Source: Ophioderma brevispina (taxonomy: Eukaryota; Echinodermata; Ophiuroidea; Amphilepidida; Ophiodermatidae). Taken from it: 64,000 nucleotides of DNA. Positions 23,399-35,644 of this stretch are shown here, one piece after another. Where the stretch lies: assembly GCA_023653785.1 (NCBI GenBank), contig JAMKCH010012538.1, positions 1 through 64,000 on the forward strand, read 5' to 3'. The position numbers and the translations under genes are program-made. Position 1 is the stretch's first letter, and each line of letters begins with the position of its first letter. Below the pieces are notes generated by a model. It saw only the letters and a list, made by a program, of their open reading frames with translations. It was not told the origin of the DNA and did no database searches.

Positions 23399-24025
23399 TT
23401 ATATACACATGGCACAAAAAGTAATCTCGGCATGTTTTTCGATCACTATTGTGCCAAAGCCAGACCATTTTGTGAAAGTTTTTGAAATATACATTTTGTG
23501 CCTATCTATGTCTTGCTCTTTCAATTTAACACCTCGTTGTAAAAAAAAAAGTACAAAAATGGCTGAGATCGAGTGCCCAAAAGACGCAAAGCCCCCCAAA
23601 CCAAAAAGTTGCCGTTTTTTGATTTTTCAATTGTCATCATGTGTGTGGTAATTAAGGCAATAATACGTGTATTGATTTACACAAAGAGGTTTTTTGTTGT
23701 TTCCCGGGGGGGGGGGGGACTTCTTGAAGGAGCGGAGAAGCCCTAATTGCAATATTGTGGTCCGTGTGTTTGTGTCCCAGTACATGCAATGCCCATTGAC
23801 AAAAAAATCCAAACAACTGCAACTTTTGGTTTGGGGTTTGCGTCTTTCGGCGTTCTATCTCAGCCATATTCTGCACGCTTTTTTACAAGCCAGCTATTAA
23901 ATGAAAGAGCAGCCCTAGACAATAAAATATGTATATTCGAATAGCTTGCAAAATGGTAGGCCTTTTGGCACAATAATGACAAAAAATCATGCAGAGATAC
24001 TTTTTGTGCCAGTGTTATATATACA
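23399..24025. mobile_element. Foldback element with arms of about 240 bp
   Basis: The left arm 23399-23640 and right arm 23765-24025 are inverted copies. Matching words are TGGCACAAAAAGTA, ATGGCTGAGAT, AAAGACGCAAA and CCAAACCAAAAGT. The spacer of about 120 bp holds a run of 14 G (23706-23719). Arms have drifted by substitutions and small indels. No coding region. Overlapping open frames on both strands are by-products of the inverted repeat. Confidence 0.75.
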
Positions 24026-24319
24026 TACCACGTGAGAGTGCCTGCTGATGATTATAAGAGCCCGGTTATCATTAAGATGAGGCCATCATTGTTCGTCTTT
24101 CAGAGTATCTGGTGAGAAAACTGTTATTATAATCCAAGTTCTCGCACTCAGTGCGCTATCAGCACAGCATAATAGGTATTTCCGTGTTATAAAGGGCTTG
24201 CTGCTCAGTAACCTATTTGAGCTATGAGGACAAACTATATATGAGGCGCTAGCCATCAACTTACAGCCCAACCCTACCAGGAAGGTCCTTACCATCGAGA
24301 GACCTCACCGACAGTATGG

Positions 24320-25805
24320 AAGTACTATATATGTGAAAAACAGGCCTGGTGTAGAGAAGCAACCTCAATGTCTTGCTGACAAATAACATCGAAGGCCTCC
24401 CATTGAGCTCCAGCTCTATGTCATAGTTACATCAGTCTAACCACCATTAGTAGATTTCAAGCACCCTCAATTAAATCTTGGGAATTCCACCAAACCTCAT
24501 TTTCATGGCGGCGATTTATACAGCAATAGACCCAATGGGTGCGGGCTACAATGAAAACCAAGACAAACAATTAAGCTGTCGAAGAATGGTTAGACAGTCC
24601 AATATCTACGTCTCCTTTCCGCGACCAAGCTGCTGCCATCATTTATAGTGCCTTTGGAAGAGAGGTACAACCCTGACTAGCTATTGTTAGTAAAAACATT
24701 CAACCTGGATTAGCAAGGATTGTTTGAATCCTGTCATACACTCATCATCCACCAATCAGTATCCAAGTCAACGCGGCAGTAAGATCAAAGAAAGTGCCTT
24801 TTAAAACGTCGTTTTAACTATAGGAAAGCAGACTGGCAAGGATTCACTGATGACCTCGATCAGAACAAATGACAAATGTGCCCAACTAGTGAACAAGACT
24901 GCCCGGAGATTCATACCCAGAGGATGTAGGACAAAATACATACCAGGCCTTTCCAAGGAATGTGCTAAAGAATACCAAGAGTATACCACCATCTTTGAAG
25001 CTAAAACAATTGCTAAAGGAGAGGAAGTGTCGGAAAGAATCTTCCAGGAAAAGATCAAAACCTGGCACATTTTAATTGAACATTGGTCCATGTAGCAAAG
25101 GAGTGGCTTCTTGAGCTCTACAATTGCTGCCTTATCTCCCACAGATTCCCAAAGATCTGGGGGAAAGCACATGTTATGGCACTCCCAAAGCCTGGGAAAG
25201 ATCCATCTAATCCGAAGAGCTATAGATCAATATCACTCCTCAGCTATTCCTACAAGCTCTTTGAACGTCTCCTGCTCAACCGCACCGCACCTGTGACAGA
25301 CAAACACTTCATACCAGAACAAGCAGGTTTCCAGCCAGGCAACCCAACAACAAGTCCAGTAATCAACCTAACCGCTTTAAATGCAGAGAGAGTTTCTTAA
25401 GCAAAGTCCAACCCATTGATACAGTCTCTAAGGAGTTTAAGAGAGTCGCCTTGTGGAAAGAAAGACTTGTTCTCAACCAAGAAACATCTATTGGTATTGA
25501 ACCTGGTGAGCATCTTCCACCTGTAGCTGATTCCTCATGGGCTGAACAGATTGAGAACCAGAACCGGTCGATCTAATGTTTCCTTGCAGAAGTGGTGGCT
25601 ACCTGGAAGCAGATCAGTACACTACCCGTGATTGCGGAACTGCACCACAAACAATGGAACATCTCTTGGTCTGCCCAATGCTGCAGCAACAATGCACAGA
25701 CAAGGACCTTGTAGAATTCAGTGAAGCAGCCAGACATTGTACACACCTCTGGCTGGATCATATTTGAGAATCGCTGTGTTTGGATACGATAAGAAGAAGA
25801 GTACC
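24320..25805 (+). pseudogene. Non-LTR retrotransposon (Jockey-like), endonuclease to C-terminus, internally deleted
   Basis: Order of pieces: endonuclease fragment YVKNRPGVEKQPQ and PIELQLYVIVTSV (about 24331-24435), then endonuclease end LAIVSKNIQPGLARIV (about 24676-24723), then linker RRFNYRKADWQGFTDDLD. Next come VNKTARRFIPRGCRTKYIPG (about 24889-24948) and the RT fingers PKPGKDPSNPKSYRSISLLS with EQAGFQPG (about 25178-25345). The RT palm with its Asp-Asp pair is missing. After about 25400 the sequence jumps to WAEQIENQNR, then DCGTAPQTMEHLLVCP (about 25630), the usual Cys/His-bearing C-terminal block. The end near 25800 has an AAGAAGAAGA tail. Several frameshifts. Its RT domain cannot be active. 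Confidence 0.85.
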
Positions 25806-28800
25806 TACGTTGGCTACTTACGTTGACGACTATTGCTCTTACCACTACGACACTACTGCTCCTAAGTACTTTGCAATATACCACCCTAGTTGTTTTTACC
25901 TTGAAGACTATTGAAGCAGGAGAGGCTGCTGCCATTGCTAACATCCAAAGAAATACCAGCACACATTTAGTTCGCTTAGGTGTGAACTTCATTCGAAAAG
26001 CAATAGGATGACATACTGCAAAATATCTGGAAATGATAGAAACAAGTTAATCAATTATATAATGTGACATGTGGATTGCAATACATCGGAGATCATGTTA
26101 GGTTATTTGCCGGATGACCAAGCCGGTTTCGTATGCCATTATAGACTATGGGACATGTCCTTCTATGCTGTTGTTTTGTCGTGACCGTAAGGGGGTTGGG
26201 GAAAACCCGAATGGTTGAGGTGATAACACCTGGAATCTTTTCAACTGCATGGCAATATAACAATGGCTCCGCATACCGGACCGATTGTTGAATATCTTTA
26301 GCTCATGGTTTGCTGAAGTCTATACATATCCATTAGTCACTGATATTGGGAAAAAGAAATTGGGGTGACATCTTATTCATTTTCAAGAAAATGTGCCAGT
26401 TTTATGTGCGGGAACAGACAGTTAAGATAATGCTATCACATGACACCAAACGTACGGTGGATTATCGCTGAAAAAAAAGTTTAACGTCCTTGATTATATA
26501 CACTATTATGGTTGGCCAACTCCGACAGAACGTGGGTTCATCCCGCGGATTCAAAGTTAGCCAATCACCATTGGTTTTCGAGTACGTGGGTTATTGTACG
26601 GAATTAATCTTGATATCTATTGTTACGTGTGTTGTGCTTTATTCCGTAGAGTACAAGCACGTGTGAGTTTAGTGGCTCGAATCTGAATGCTCATTGGTCA
26701 ATTCGACCTCGCGAGGTCGAAGTTTCGAGCCCGCGCATTGACATACGTATTGGCGGTGCAAGCCAACGATACACGCTGATACAGGTCTTATTAGGTAAGC
26801 TCACCCGACACGTGAAAGAAGAATTTTTATTCTATCGATCTGCGACAAGGATATTCAACAATCCACGTACAGGAGCACGTACTTTTCATGCATAATATCT
26901 AAAGGTTTATTTCAGAGCTTTTTAGTACCATTCTGAGATTTTTAAGCGAGAAGAGTAATCGTGTCTGAGTAGGCAGTTCAGTTACCTATTACGTAATCGG
27001 TGACCGATCTACTGCACTGAACGTGTGTGTGAGTGGTGCGTAGAGAACAAACACATTCTACAGGAATCTTCAATTTAATTCAAAATAATGCTAATCCCAA
27101 TGTCATTCCCACTCAAATATGTTGTTGCAGCATATCTTCCCTCTAACATTCTAAAACGGAATCGAAAAAATAAGATGTAGGTTGGTAGCTATCGCGTGAG
27201 ATACCTTGATAAGTCATCTCACAAAATGAGCAAGTTTTCGAGCACCTTTCAACGCCCCATTGGAAACGCATGGTAAACAAAGACCACGCCGCTTGGCACC
27301 ACTTTTGATGAGTTTAGCATTTAAGTTGACTAACGGTGACTGACGAAATGTGTAAATCCGAGCGTTGTGACTGGTTACAGGCCTTCAGAGTGTGAGTTTT
27401 TGGAAATTAGTTCTGATGACATGCTACAGCTGGGTGTTTGTTGATTGTGAATCAGATGTGTGGTTGCTGAGATATAGATTTTTGAAAAATTCGCGATTTT
27501 TTTTCTCCACAACGAAAATATTTCCAGAAAATCAACAAGATATGCTAGATTACATATGACGAAGAATTTATGTCTTTTTTACAAAGCAATTTGATCAATA
27601 ACAGCGCTCGATCAAAGGAGACTAATATGAGTAATGCGTAAAGGCTACCAAGAAAACAGCTTGCACGCCAAAATTGATGCTTGAACAATGCAAAACCACT
27701 ATTTGCGGCATGTGGCGCTACGGGCCACGTGGGCGGCGCTGTGGACAGTTGTAATGTAAAGATCGCAAATCATATAGTTTGTATCTCAGGAAATATGAAG
27801 TATGTAATACATGACATTAAATCATCCTATTGTCAGTTATTGTTGGGAAGAAAGGCCGCTTTGTAGAGAGGTATGGGCTTCGATGAAGCATTTATAAAAC
27901 CAAATGCATTTCCATAACAATCTGCCGAAATTTTACACTTGTTTGATTAGATCTTCTGTTCTGCCCTATAGCTAGGGCCCTCAATTGCTCTTGAAGGATA
28001 TGCTTATTAATTACATTAGGGAACGGGCATGCATTATTTACACCAGGAGAAATGGAGGATCATATCCAAAACGCACTATCACTGGTCTTGGAGGAAGATT
28101 TCCATCCCTATCGGGCCTAGCAGGCTTGATTGGGGAAGTCTGTGACAAGCAGTCATAACTATGCCTCTGTTAACTTTCCTCTGTACATGAAAAATTATGG
28201 GCCATTACACAAGCATTACAGTTGTTATGTCTTCATTTTCTTTTTATTCAACACATACACCCAGTAATGTCTCTTCTGTCATGTATTCAACATCAACAGT
28301 TTCTCTTCTAGTTTGCACTTTTTTGTATACATCAGACTTTAACTCCGGTATATTCTTCTTCTCTATATCATCAAGGCCTATCAGCATGGGAAGTTGTTGC
28401 CGTCTCTACATCATTCATCGTAGACTTAACAGTTGTGAGCTCTTCCTTTATTTGTCTGATTTCATCCTGGTTTTCAGATAGTTTAGAAAGTTATATCGTT
28501 CTTCATATAGCAGCGCATTTCTTTCTTCATTCAACATAAATAATTCAAATCAGAGTTACTCACGTTAGAATCGGTACGAGTCTGCCTACAAGTTTGTGCG
28601 TTTGCTGCTGTATCACCCGGCATGTATCACTGTATGTTATTATCCATGGGTGGCCATGCCAGAATCGGTTATGATTTCCTTTGTGTAGGCATTGGACTGA
28701 TTCTGACTCGTGGTGGCTGGCATAAATCTGTTTCAGCACCAGTTTTTCGGCTCAAAATCACTTATTTGACGAAAATAAATGTAGAGACGGGATGTAGATA

Positions 28801-28949
28801 TGTTCTAGGAACAGTTAAGTTCAGGTATAAACAGGAAAAAAATTCTGTTCAAAAAAAACGTAATATATAAGAGGATTTTTTCGGAGACCAGCAAATGATC
28901 ACGTCTTGTCTATCAGAGCGCCATTATCGAAAGATAGACCCATGAAATT
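25806..28949. other. Intergenic DNA
   Basis: No gene recognised. A perfect 20-bp palindrome lies at 26702-26721. The stretch 26500-27100 is somewhat richer in GC and CpG. The open frame 27681-27866 has no motif. Confidence 0.45.
26702..26721. repeat. Perfect 20-bp palindrome
   Basis: TTCGACCTCGCGAGGTCGAA reads the same on both strands and includes a TCGCGA core. It lies in CpG-rich surroundings. No paired terminus was found, so it is not clearly part of a transposon. Confidence 0.8.
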
Positions 28950-28950
28950 C

Positions 28951-29170
28951 ATAGGGGGTGTAAGGCTAGCGATTTCAAATCCAGAGGCATTCGGTAACAT
29001 GGAAACATCGAGGTCTTTGGGGGCGGAGGGGTCACTCAACATAAAATCCAAAGGGGTGTAAGGCTAGCGATTTCAAACCCAGAGGGCATTGGTAACATGG
29101 AAAAATAGAGGTCTTTGGGGAAGAGACAGCCAAATTGCAAAAAATGGTGCTATTTGACGAAAATATGCTA
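28951..29170. repeat. Two-copy tandem repeat, 98-bp unit
   Basis: GGGTGTAAGGCTAGCGATTT at about 28956 recurs at about 29054, followed in both by CAGAGG, GGTAACATGGAAA and GAGGTCTTTGGGG. Confidence 0.8.
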
Positions 29171-29339
29171 AATTATAAAAAAAAAGTCGAAATTCACAAA
29201 AAGTAGGGTTATTTTGGTGTCATTGATTCAAAATTCTCCAAAAAAATAGGGGCCTTTGGTGGAGTGGCACTTCTGTAAGAATATGGCATCTTGGGGGGAC
29301 AATGAGCTGAAAATGGGGGTCTAAACAGCCGTATATGCA

Positions 29340-29710
29340 TTTTGTGCAGGTTGATAACAATATGTAAATTAGGTCATGAAATAAATTCAACTCATTAGTA
29401 CAAGTTGTGTTTGTACAGGTTGGAAGAAGCAACGCATGAAAATACATTAATAGCTGTAAAAATTCCTACAAAATGCAAAAATTTAATAAAAAATCTCAAT
29501 ATGCTCATTTTTTTGCAACAATATGCCAATTAGGCCTATATCACATTTCATACACACTCACTTCTTCAAGTTGTGTTGGTAAAGGTTTGAAGGGGAAAAA
29601 ATAAAAAAATTCAGATTTGGCTGTGCAAATTCATCACAAAATGCAAGAAAATAACAAACTATTCCTTTTGACTACATTTTGGGTTAAATGTTTTTATAGG
29701 CCAATTTAAG
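29340..29710. repeat. Diverged tandem repeat, about 155-165-bp unit
   Basis: CAATATG(T/C)(A/C)AATTAGG at about 29367 and 29519, with AAGTTGTGTT(T/G)GTA(C/A)AGGTT at about 29401 and 29569. A third, poorer copy may begin near 29700. Confidence 0.55.
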
Positions 29711-30189
29711 AGAATTATTAGGCCATTTGGTTCATAATTATGTTTGCTTATGCTCATAGAATTCCTGAAATTTTCAATGTTTACATTGTGATTTTAGAAA
29801 ATGCAAATTTTGCTCATTTTTGGTCAAATGTCTGATAATTTAGGTAAAAGTAAGGCTATCGAATAGCTGTTGCTGCAAAATTCTGTATATGAGGGTATTA
29901 AGAGAAAATCCTGCAAGGTGCAGAATGATAGTGTGTAAGTTTTCTTAAAAGTACACCCTAATTTGAAAGGTTTATTTTCCTTTTAATTGAAAAACTAAAA
30001 TTTAAACCATTTTTCCTCAAAAAATTATTCAAATTAGTTGGGAAAATGGGAGATAAATACTTGTAATGTTATGTAAAAAATCTGTAGGTACATAGATATC
30101 AGGAACATAACCTAACAAAATCAAGTGTATCCTTTTATCGTTTAGATCTGTACATTATTTTTGTGTGGAAAGAGGTAGCCCTGGAGCTA

Positions 30190-30360
30190 GCAAAAATTTG
30201 TAACACTCTCAGTACAAAAGGTTGAGTGATTAAATATATTTACAGACTGACATGAACCCTAAAACGTGATTCTTAGTGCAGCATATGGTGCCTTAAGGAG
30301 AGGGGGCCAAAACAAAGTTTGTACAGGGGTCAAATTTGTAAATTTGATCCAATAATTTTG
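30190..30360 (+). repeat. Dispersed repeat, plus-orientation copy
   Basis: Shares TACAAAAGGTTGAGTGAT, ATGGTGCCTTAAGG and ACAGGGGTCAAA, in the same order and spacing, with the reverse complement of 36915-37090. A related ACAGGGGTCAAATTTT block recurs at about 30488, so the unit may be tandemly repeated here. Confidence 0.65.
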
Positions 30361-31949
30361 AAAAGCACACACACATGTTGTGTCTCCATTAAGGATTCAA
30401 AAAGGTTATAGTTTTTTATATGTACAGCTAAAGTTTCAGACTTTAAGTCTAAAACATCAAAAATCATATAAGGGTCAATTTCAGTTGTACAGGGGTCAAA
30501 TTTTAGAAGTTGCTCCGATTTGGATAAAAATGGTGCAAATTATTGGTGGAGTTCTAGGATAAAAATAAGGAACAGTTTGACTGTCTAAAATGCTATTTTC
30601 CGATGTAGGTGTTACAGAAGGTCAACGTCCCATTGCATTCATGGGGCTTGATCTTGTTAACCGCCCCCTACTTTCTAAGCAAGCATTTGAGCACTCAAAA
30701 CTATTCCTGTAATTTCCTAAAATTTCCTAAAATTTGAATAAGTTTTTGCAACGGAATTTCCGATTTCAAATTCGAAGTGTTCTGCGTTTGCTGAAAGTCT
30801 CTCTTTTACATACAATCCCGGCATACAATACATTTTCCACCCACGGATGCAGACCATGCATTAATTTTCCCTGAACTGCCCTAGTCTAGTTTCAAATCCT
30901 GTAAATAAGGTTCTTGACCATGACAAGGCCACTAACTGAAGTCGTTGGCGCTAAATGCAAATGATGGCCATTATTTTGTGTCATAAAATTAAAGTCCCAT
31001 TTTACTCCTAGAGTCCGCCCCACTCCCTCAATTACAGAATGAGAGTGTTCTCATCGCGTTTCTTGAGTTCATTTTCTTGCACTGGGATGGAATAGTTTGC
31101 AGGATCGCTTCACGCAATCTGGTTTGTAGACTAAAGGGCACGCTATGTAATTCAGTGGGTAATATAACGATCAATTTTTCTTAATATCGAAACATTTCCC
31201 GTCGTCACCGGCAACGTTAATGTTAGAGCATTACAATGGTAAGTCGTGTACATGTATATATATATGTTAGTTACTCCGTAGCGCTTTTCAAGAAATTACA
31301 CGTGAGCGCAGGTAAACATTTCAAAATGGCGCCGATCAAATATAGTTTGCACTAATAACCAAGGTAACCAAGACAAGGTAATTTTTGAAGTTAAACTAAA
31401 GTTTAGCATCAAACTAAAGGTCCAATTCATACAGCACATTGTAATGGATTTAACTGGAATATGAATTGCAAGCTTATCGGTTCGAACTCTCCAGGGCTTT
31501 TTTGATCTTTTTTTTTTTTCAAAGAGACGATGAGATTTCCAGAGAGAGCGCCTTCAATTTTCTTCGAACCGAGGTTTTTTGTATATTTGGAATGCTTACC
31601 AATGTATTAAATCACACATGAAGTGAATAAGCCGAATACGCCGTCTTTATGTAATATGATGATGATTTAGTGATTTCTGTCGTGTACAACAGAAATTCAA
31701 AGCATGGTTTAGGGACGGTTAGAATAGCAGGCAAGTTCAAAACAAGGTTTGCGGTTCTCTTTCGTGCTTGTTTGTCCAATAAACCTTCCAAAAGTTCATG
31801 GTAGGTGGTCAACAACCGATCACGTGCAATTTGAGAAAAAATTATGTCCTCAAAAAAAATCTCCTCCTGTCACTTTAAAGCGAGAACGGTAAAATCATAT
31901 AAGAAATTGGTTTAATAAATCAACCTTGAAACAAGAATTGCGAACATTA
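30361..31949. other. Intergenic DNA
   Basis: No gene or RNA recognised. Short AT dinucleotide tract near 31255. Confidence 0.45.
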
Positions 31950-32890
31950 AATCTTCTTCTTCTTCAGCCGTTTTCAATCCACTGCTGGATGAAGGCCTCA
32001 GTATGATGTCTCCAGTTCTCTCTCTCCCTTGCATATTTGTACCAATTAGTTTCATTCCAGAATTGTTGTATTTCATCTACTCCATCTCTTTCTTTGCCTA
32101 CCTCTGTTCCTTTTTTCCATCAAGTGGTGTCCATATAGTAGGTCAGTCGTGCTCCATCTTTAATTCCCTTTCTAGTGATATGGCCAGGCCCATGTCCATT
32201 TAGCTGGGTTGATTACTTCCATTATGTCCAGTACCTGGGTCTGTTCCAGTATCCATTTCTTAGTGTTTGTGCTCTTTGTATGTTATGGTAAGCATACTTC
32301 TTTCCATGTTATGTTGAGCGGCCTGCTACCTTTCTTTCCAGTTAATGTAGCGTCATGTTTCTGATGCATATGTCATTGATTGGGAGAATGCAATGGTCAT
32401 ACACTTTCCTTTTTAAGAACAATGGTAGATACCCTTCATGATGTGGCTGTAATCTTGCCAAATGCTTGCCCACCCGGGCATCTTATCCTTATTTAATTAT
32501 CTTGGTTCATTTCGGTTTGAGAGTGAACCGTTGTCCAAGGTAGATGTATTCAGATACGTTCCAAATCTGTTCCATGAATGATGATTGTTTGTGTGTAACT
32601 GATTGGTCTGCCATTACTTTGTTCTTCTTCAGATTCATTTTCAGTCCTCTTTTCCTGCTGGCTATGTCAAGCCGTAGCATGATCTCCATTTCACTGAAGT
32701 TGTTAGCTATGATGACTATATCATCTGCCAAACGGAGGTGGTTGAACTGCTCCCTTCACATTGATACCTTTATTTTCCAATTGATGTCCCAATTAATAAT
32801 TAACAATAATTTCCGTACAAAAGTAAAAGATAAATTGGAAACTAGTGCCAGCAAGTTCTTTACTTGATGGTGATGTGATTAGTCTCTATT
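31950..32890 (-). pseudogene. Non-LTR retrotransposon, RT palm to 3' end
   Basis: Minus-strand order: KGINVKG then EQFNHLRLADDIVIIANN (about 32775-32695), the RT motif with the catalytic Asp-Asp pair intact. Then RKRGLKMNLKKNKVM (about 32665-32620), WNVSEYIYLGQRF (about 32560-32520), LPLFLKRKVYDHCILP (about 32430-32380), and the end TEAFIQQWIENG with its stop (about 32010-31970). A GAAGAAGAAGA tail at 31950-31966 marks the 3' end. The order matches RTE/Jockey-like invertebrate LINEs. The copy is 5'-truncated at about 32.9 kb and frameshifted, as usual for incomplete reverse transcription. Confidence 0.85.
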
Positions 32891-33324
32891 ACAAAGATCA
32901 TTCGGGACTTTTTGAGTTTGAGCTTGATTAGAACGTGTCCTGTAGCGAAACAAAACGTATATGACGCGTTCTTGTCATTTTTTGAAAACGAATAAAGAAT
33001 TTCTTGCTTAGATCAGCTAGTTCCATATACCACAAATTTTGGGTGCATGAATACTAAAAAGGTGTTTTTTTTCAAAAGAACAGTCGTTAGTAGTGTTAGG
33101 AACGCGGAGATGAAGGAGAATGGTGAAACATTTAATACGAAATAGCGATCCGCAGATTTCTAGTACAGTTTTATACCTGGTCGCCAAACTGAAGATTGGA
33201 AATATTTTGACGGCATATGCAACTTGTTTTTGTTAACCATTATAGCATGGAAAAGCTTAAATATCCAAGGATTAGGATTGAGGGGATAAAATTTTAACAA
33301 TATAGACCATATCACATAGTCGCC

Positions 33325-33520
33325 AATAGTGGTGGACAAGATAGACACATTCCCGGACAACAATACATTCATCTGTCAATGAACCCTTGATGTGCTACAA
33401 TGGATCTTGACCTGTTTTTGTTGTAGTCCAGCCATGTTGGTGGACAAAATAGAAGCATTCCACCAAAGATACAAACATTCACCTGTCAATGATCCTGTTG
33501 TAAATGCTACACAGTAACAT
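33325..33520. repeat. Two-copy tandem repeat, about 108-bp unit
   Basis: GGTGGACAAGATAGACACATT (about 33330) parallels GGTGGACAAAATAGAAGCATT (about 33440). Both are followed by a CATTCA(T/C)CTGTCAATGA block. Confidence 0.7.
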
Positions 33521-34094
33521 GGTATTGACAGATTAATGTATTAGTGTAATAGGCTGAAATGTTGTGGTATAATTTTGTCCACTAACATGGCTGGTGGCTG
33601 ACTTCATATTTGGGAGGAAAACCATGAAGTAGGATGTAATACAGGTCACACCATGAATAGTTAATACGACATCGGGGCTCACGCATAAATTTTACTCTCC
33701 GGATGACGAATACTACGAGATCGAGCACTTTTTTGTTATAGGTTATGAGAAACAGTAAAAATACCTATAATTACGTAAAGTTTGTATGGTTTAAAAAATA
33801 AAGGAATATATGACACTTCAATGTGGACATATCATATTGTGGCCTTTGAAATCAAGCTTATTTTACTCCTAACACATTCACTCATTTAAATGGTGGGTGC
33901 GCAGAAATTATTTAGGCCCTATACTAGCACATACTTAATGCAACAAAATCCACATATCTAAACATCATTGGAAGCTTGAATATTCTGTAATTTGCACTAA
34001 AAAATCGAAAGTTCTGTATTTTTTTACAGTATAATTTAATTGCAATTTCATTACAGGAATAGTTGATGTCAAGCTACTTCTATTACTAGGGCAA

Positions 34095-34729
34095 TGACGT
34101 CACACTGTTAATTGATTTGAGCAGAGTGGGACTAGAGGAAACTGAACCAGTTAGATCAATTGCACCAAGTTATGTAATACTAACCAAGCTTTATTTGTTG
34201 ACAGGTAAGTTAAGTTCCTTGATGATTGCATAAGCATATTAGCTTACATTATGACCCTAAATACTACTTTTTGGAGCCCTACTGGTAAAGCGTCATAAGA
34301 ATAGGCAAACACGGTCTGTATTTGGGACTTTGGAGCTAAAGGTGCGTAATATTAAACATGATAAAGCGTCCCGTGGGTAATGATATACAAGTATGAGGTA
34401 CTTTTTACAATGATTTGATGGGACAGTCACGATATAAGAGATAAATGCTGAAACCTATATATTAAAACACACGACCAGCTATGTACTTATAGATGATGAC
34501 ATGCAGTATTAACGGACTTTCGGTTGCCTGGAGAGTTGTTGAATTAGGACGTGTGGCTGCAAAACGTATCAACTTTGCACTTTTTTTTAAAGAAAACAGA
34601 ATAGATTTATTATCAGGACTGTTTTCTTATTAAATATCCGATACTTACAAAATTGCTTTGAGTGCCTTCGTTCCATTGATATCAAAATAAGTTACACAAC
34701 ACTTAAAATATGACGTCACTATGACGTCA
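34095..34729. promoter_or_regulatory. Three full CRE palindromes
   Basis: TGACGTCA occurs at 34095-34102, 34711-34718 and 34722-34729. The last two start 11 bp apart, so they would lie on about the same helix face. TGACGTCA is the CREB/ATF consensus. No gene was found beside them, so a regulatory role is speculation. Confidence 0.35.
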
Positions 34730-35644
34730 GAAGTCAAGACAAGTATGAATGAAATAAACGAAAAAAAATACATTTGCATATTTGGTTTTTTTTTTCGATT
34801 TTGCTGGTTCGCAAACATTTACTAATGTCTGTATGTTAGACCGGTGTGGCAGGAGTTGCAGTCCTCTGCGACTCATAGTACACCTGCAAAGGTAAAGAAT
34901 AAGACACTCAATTTAGATGACTCTTCACGCAACATGTTTCCCTTTTATTCTATGAAGGCCCGGAATATGGCGCCCAGTGGGAATATCTATCTTTTACCAG
35001 GTCTAAAGTTACACCTGCTCTAAGTGTATTTAGGTTCACAGGGAAGACACTTTTCCTTTACAAAACATGAAGTATTTTGATTTATTTTGAATTTTTTTAA
35101 TTTTTTTATTTATTTTGAAAATGTGAATAACTGCCAATTTTGGATTAAACTTCTGTTAAAGGTCTAATGTTAACACCTGTGTAAACTCTTAGTACTACGA
35201 ACTCACAATTTATATGTATATCAAAATAGTATTTTTCTGCTTCTTTAGAGCAGCAAGAAATCTGATATTCGAAACCTTTTGGCCGATAAATTTATTTTGA
35301 CTCATTTTACACTTGTGTCTATATTCATGCAGTTTTGCTGCCTTGCCAGACTTTATGACGGCCCGTTCTAACTTCATGACTAGGCATGTGGTACTCAGGT
35401 TGGTATCAGCGAAAAAGACGAGAAAACGAACAATAGCTTCTGCTGGTATAAAAATCATTGATCCTAAAGGGGAAATTTGGAGATCCGCAGCTCGCTGCTC
35501 CCCGCCCGATTTACTTCAAATTGAGATCGGAACCGTTGGGACTAAGTAATACTTAATTTATTGTGCAGATTTATACAAATTTGTATTGTCTGCCAGAAAA
35601 GGGCAGGCAGCATTACAAGCATTTCGTCAGATTGGGGAAATTAA

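Noticed and set aside
24801..25172. 123-codon minus-strand open frame
   Set aside because: Antisense shadow of the LINE linker and RT region.
25573..25992. 139-codon minus-strand open frame
   Set aside because: Antisense to the C-terminal part of the plus-strand LINE.
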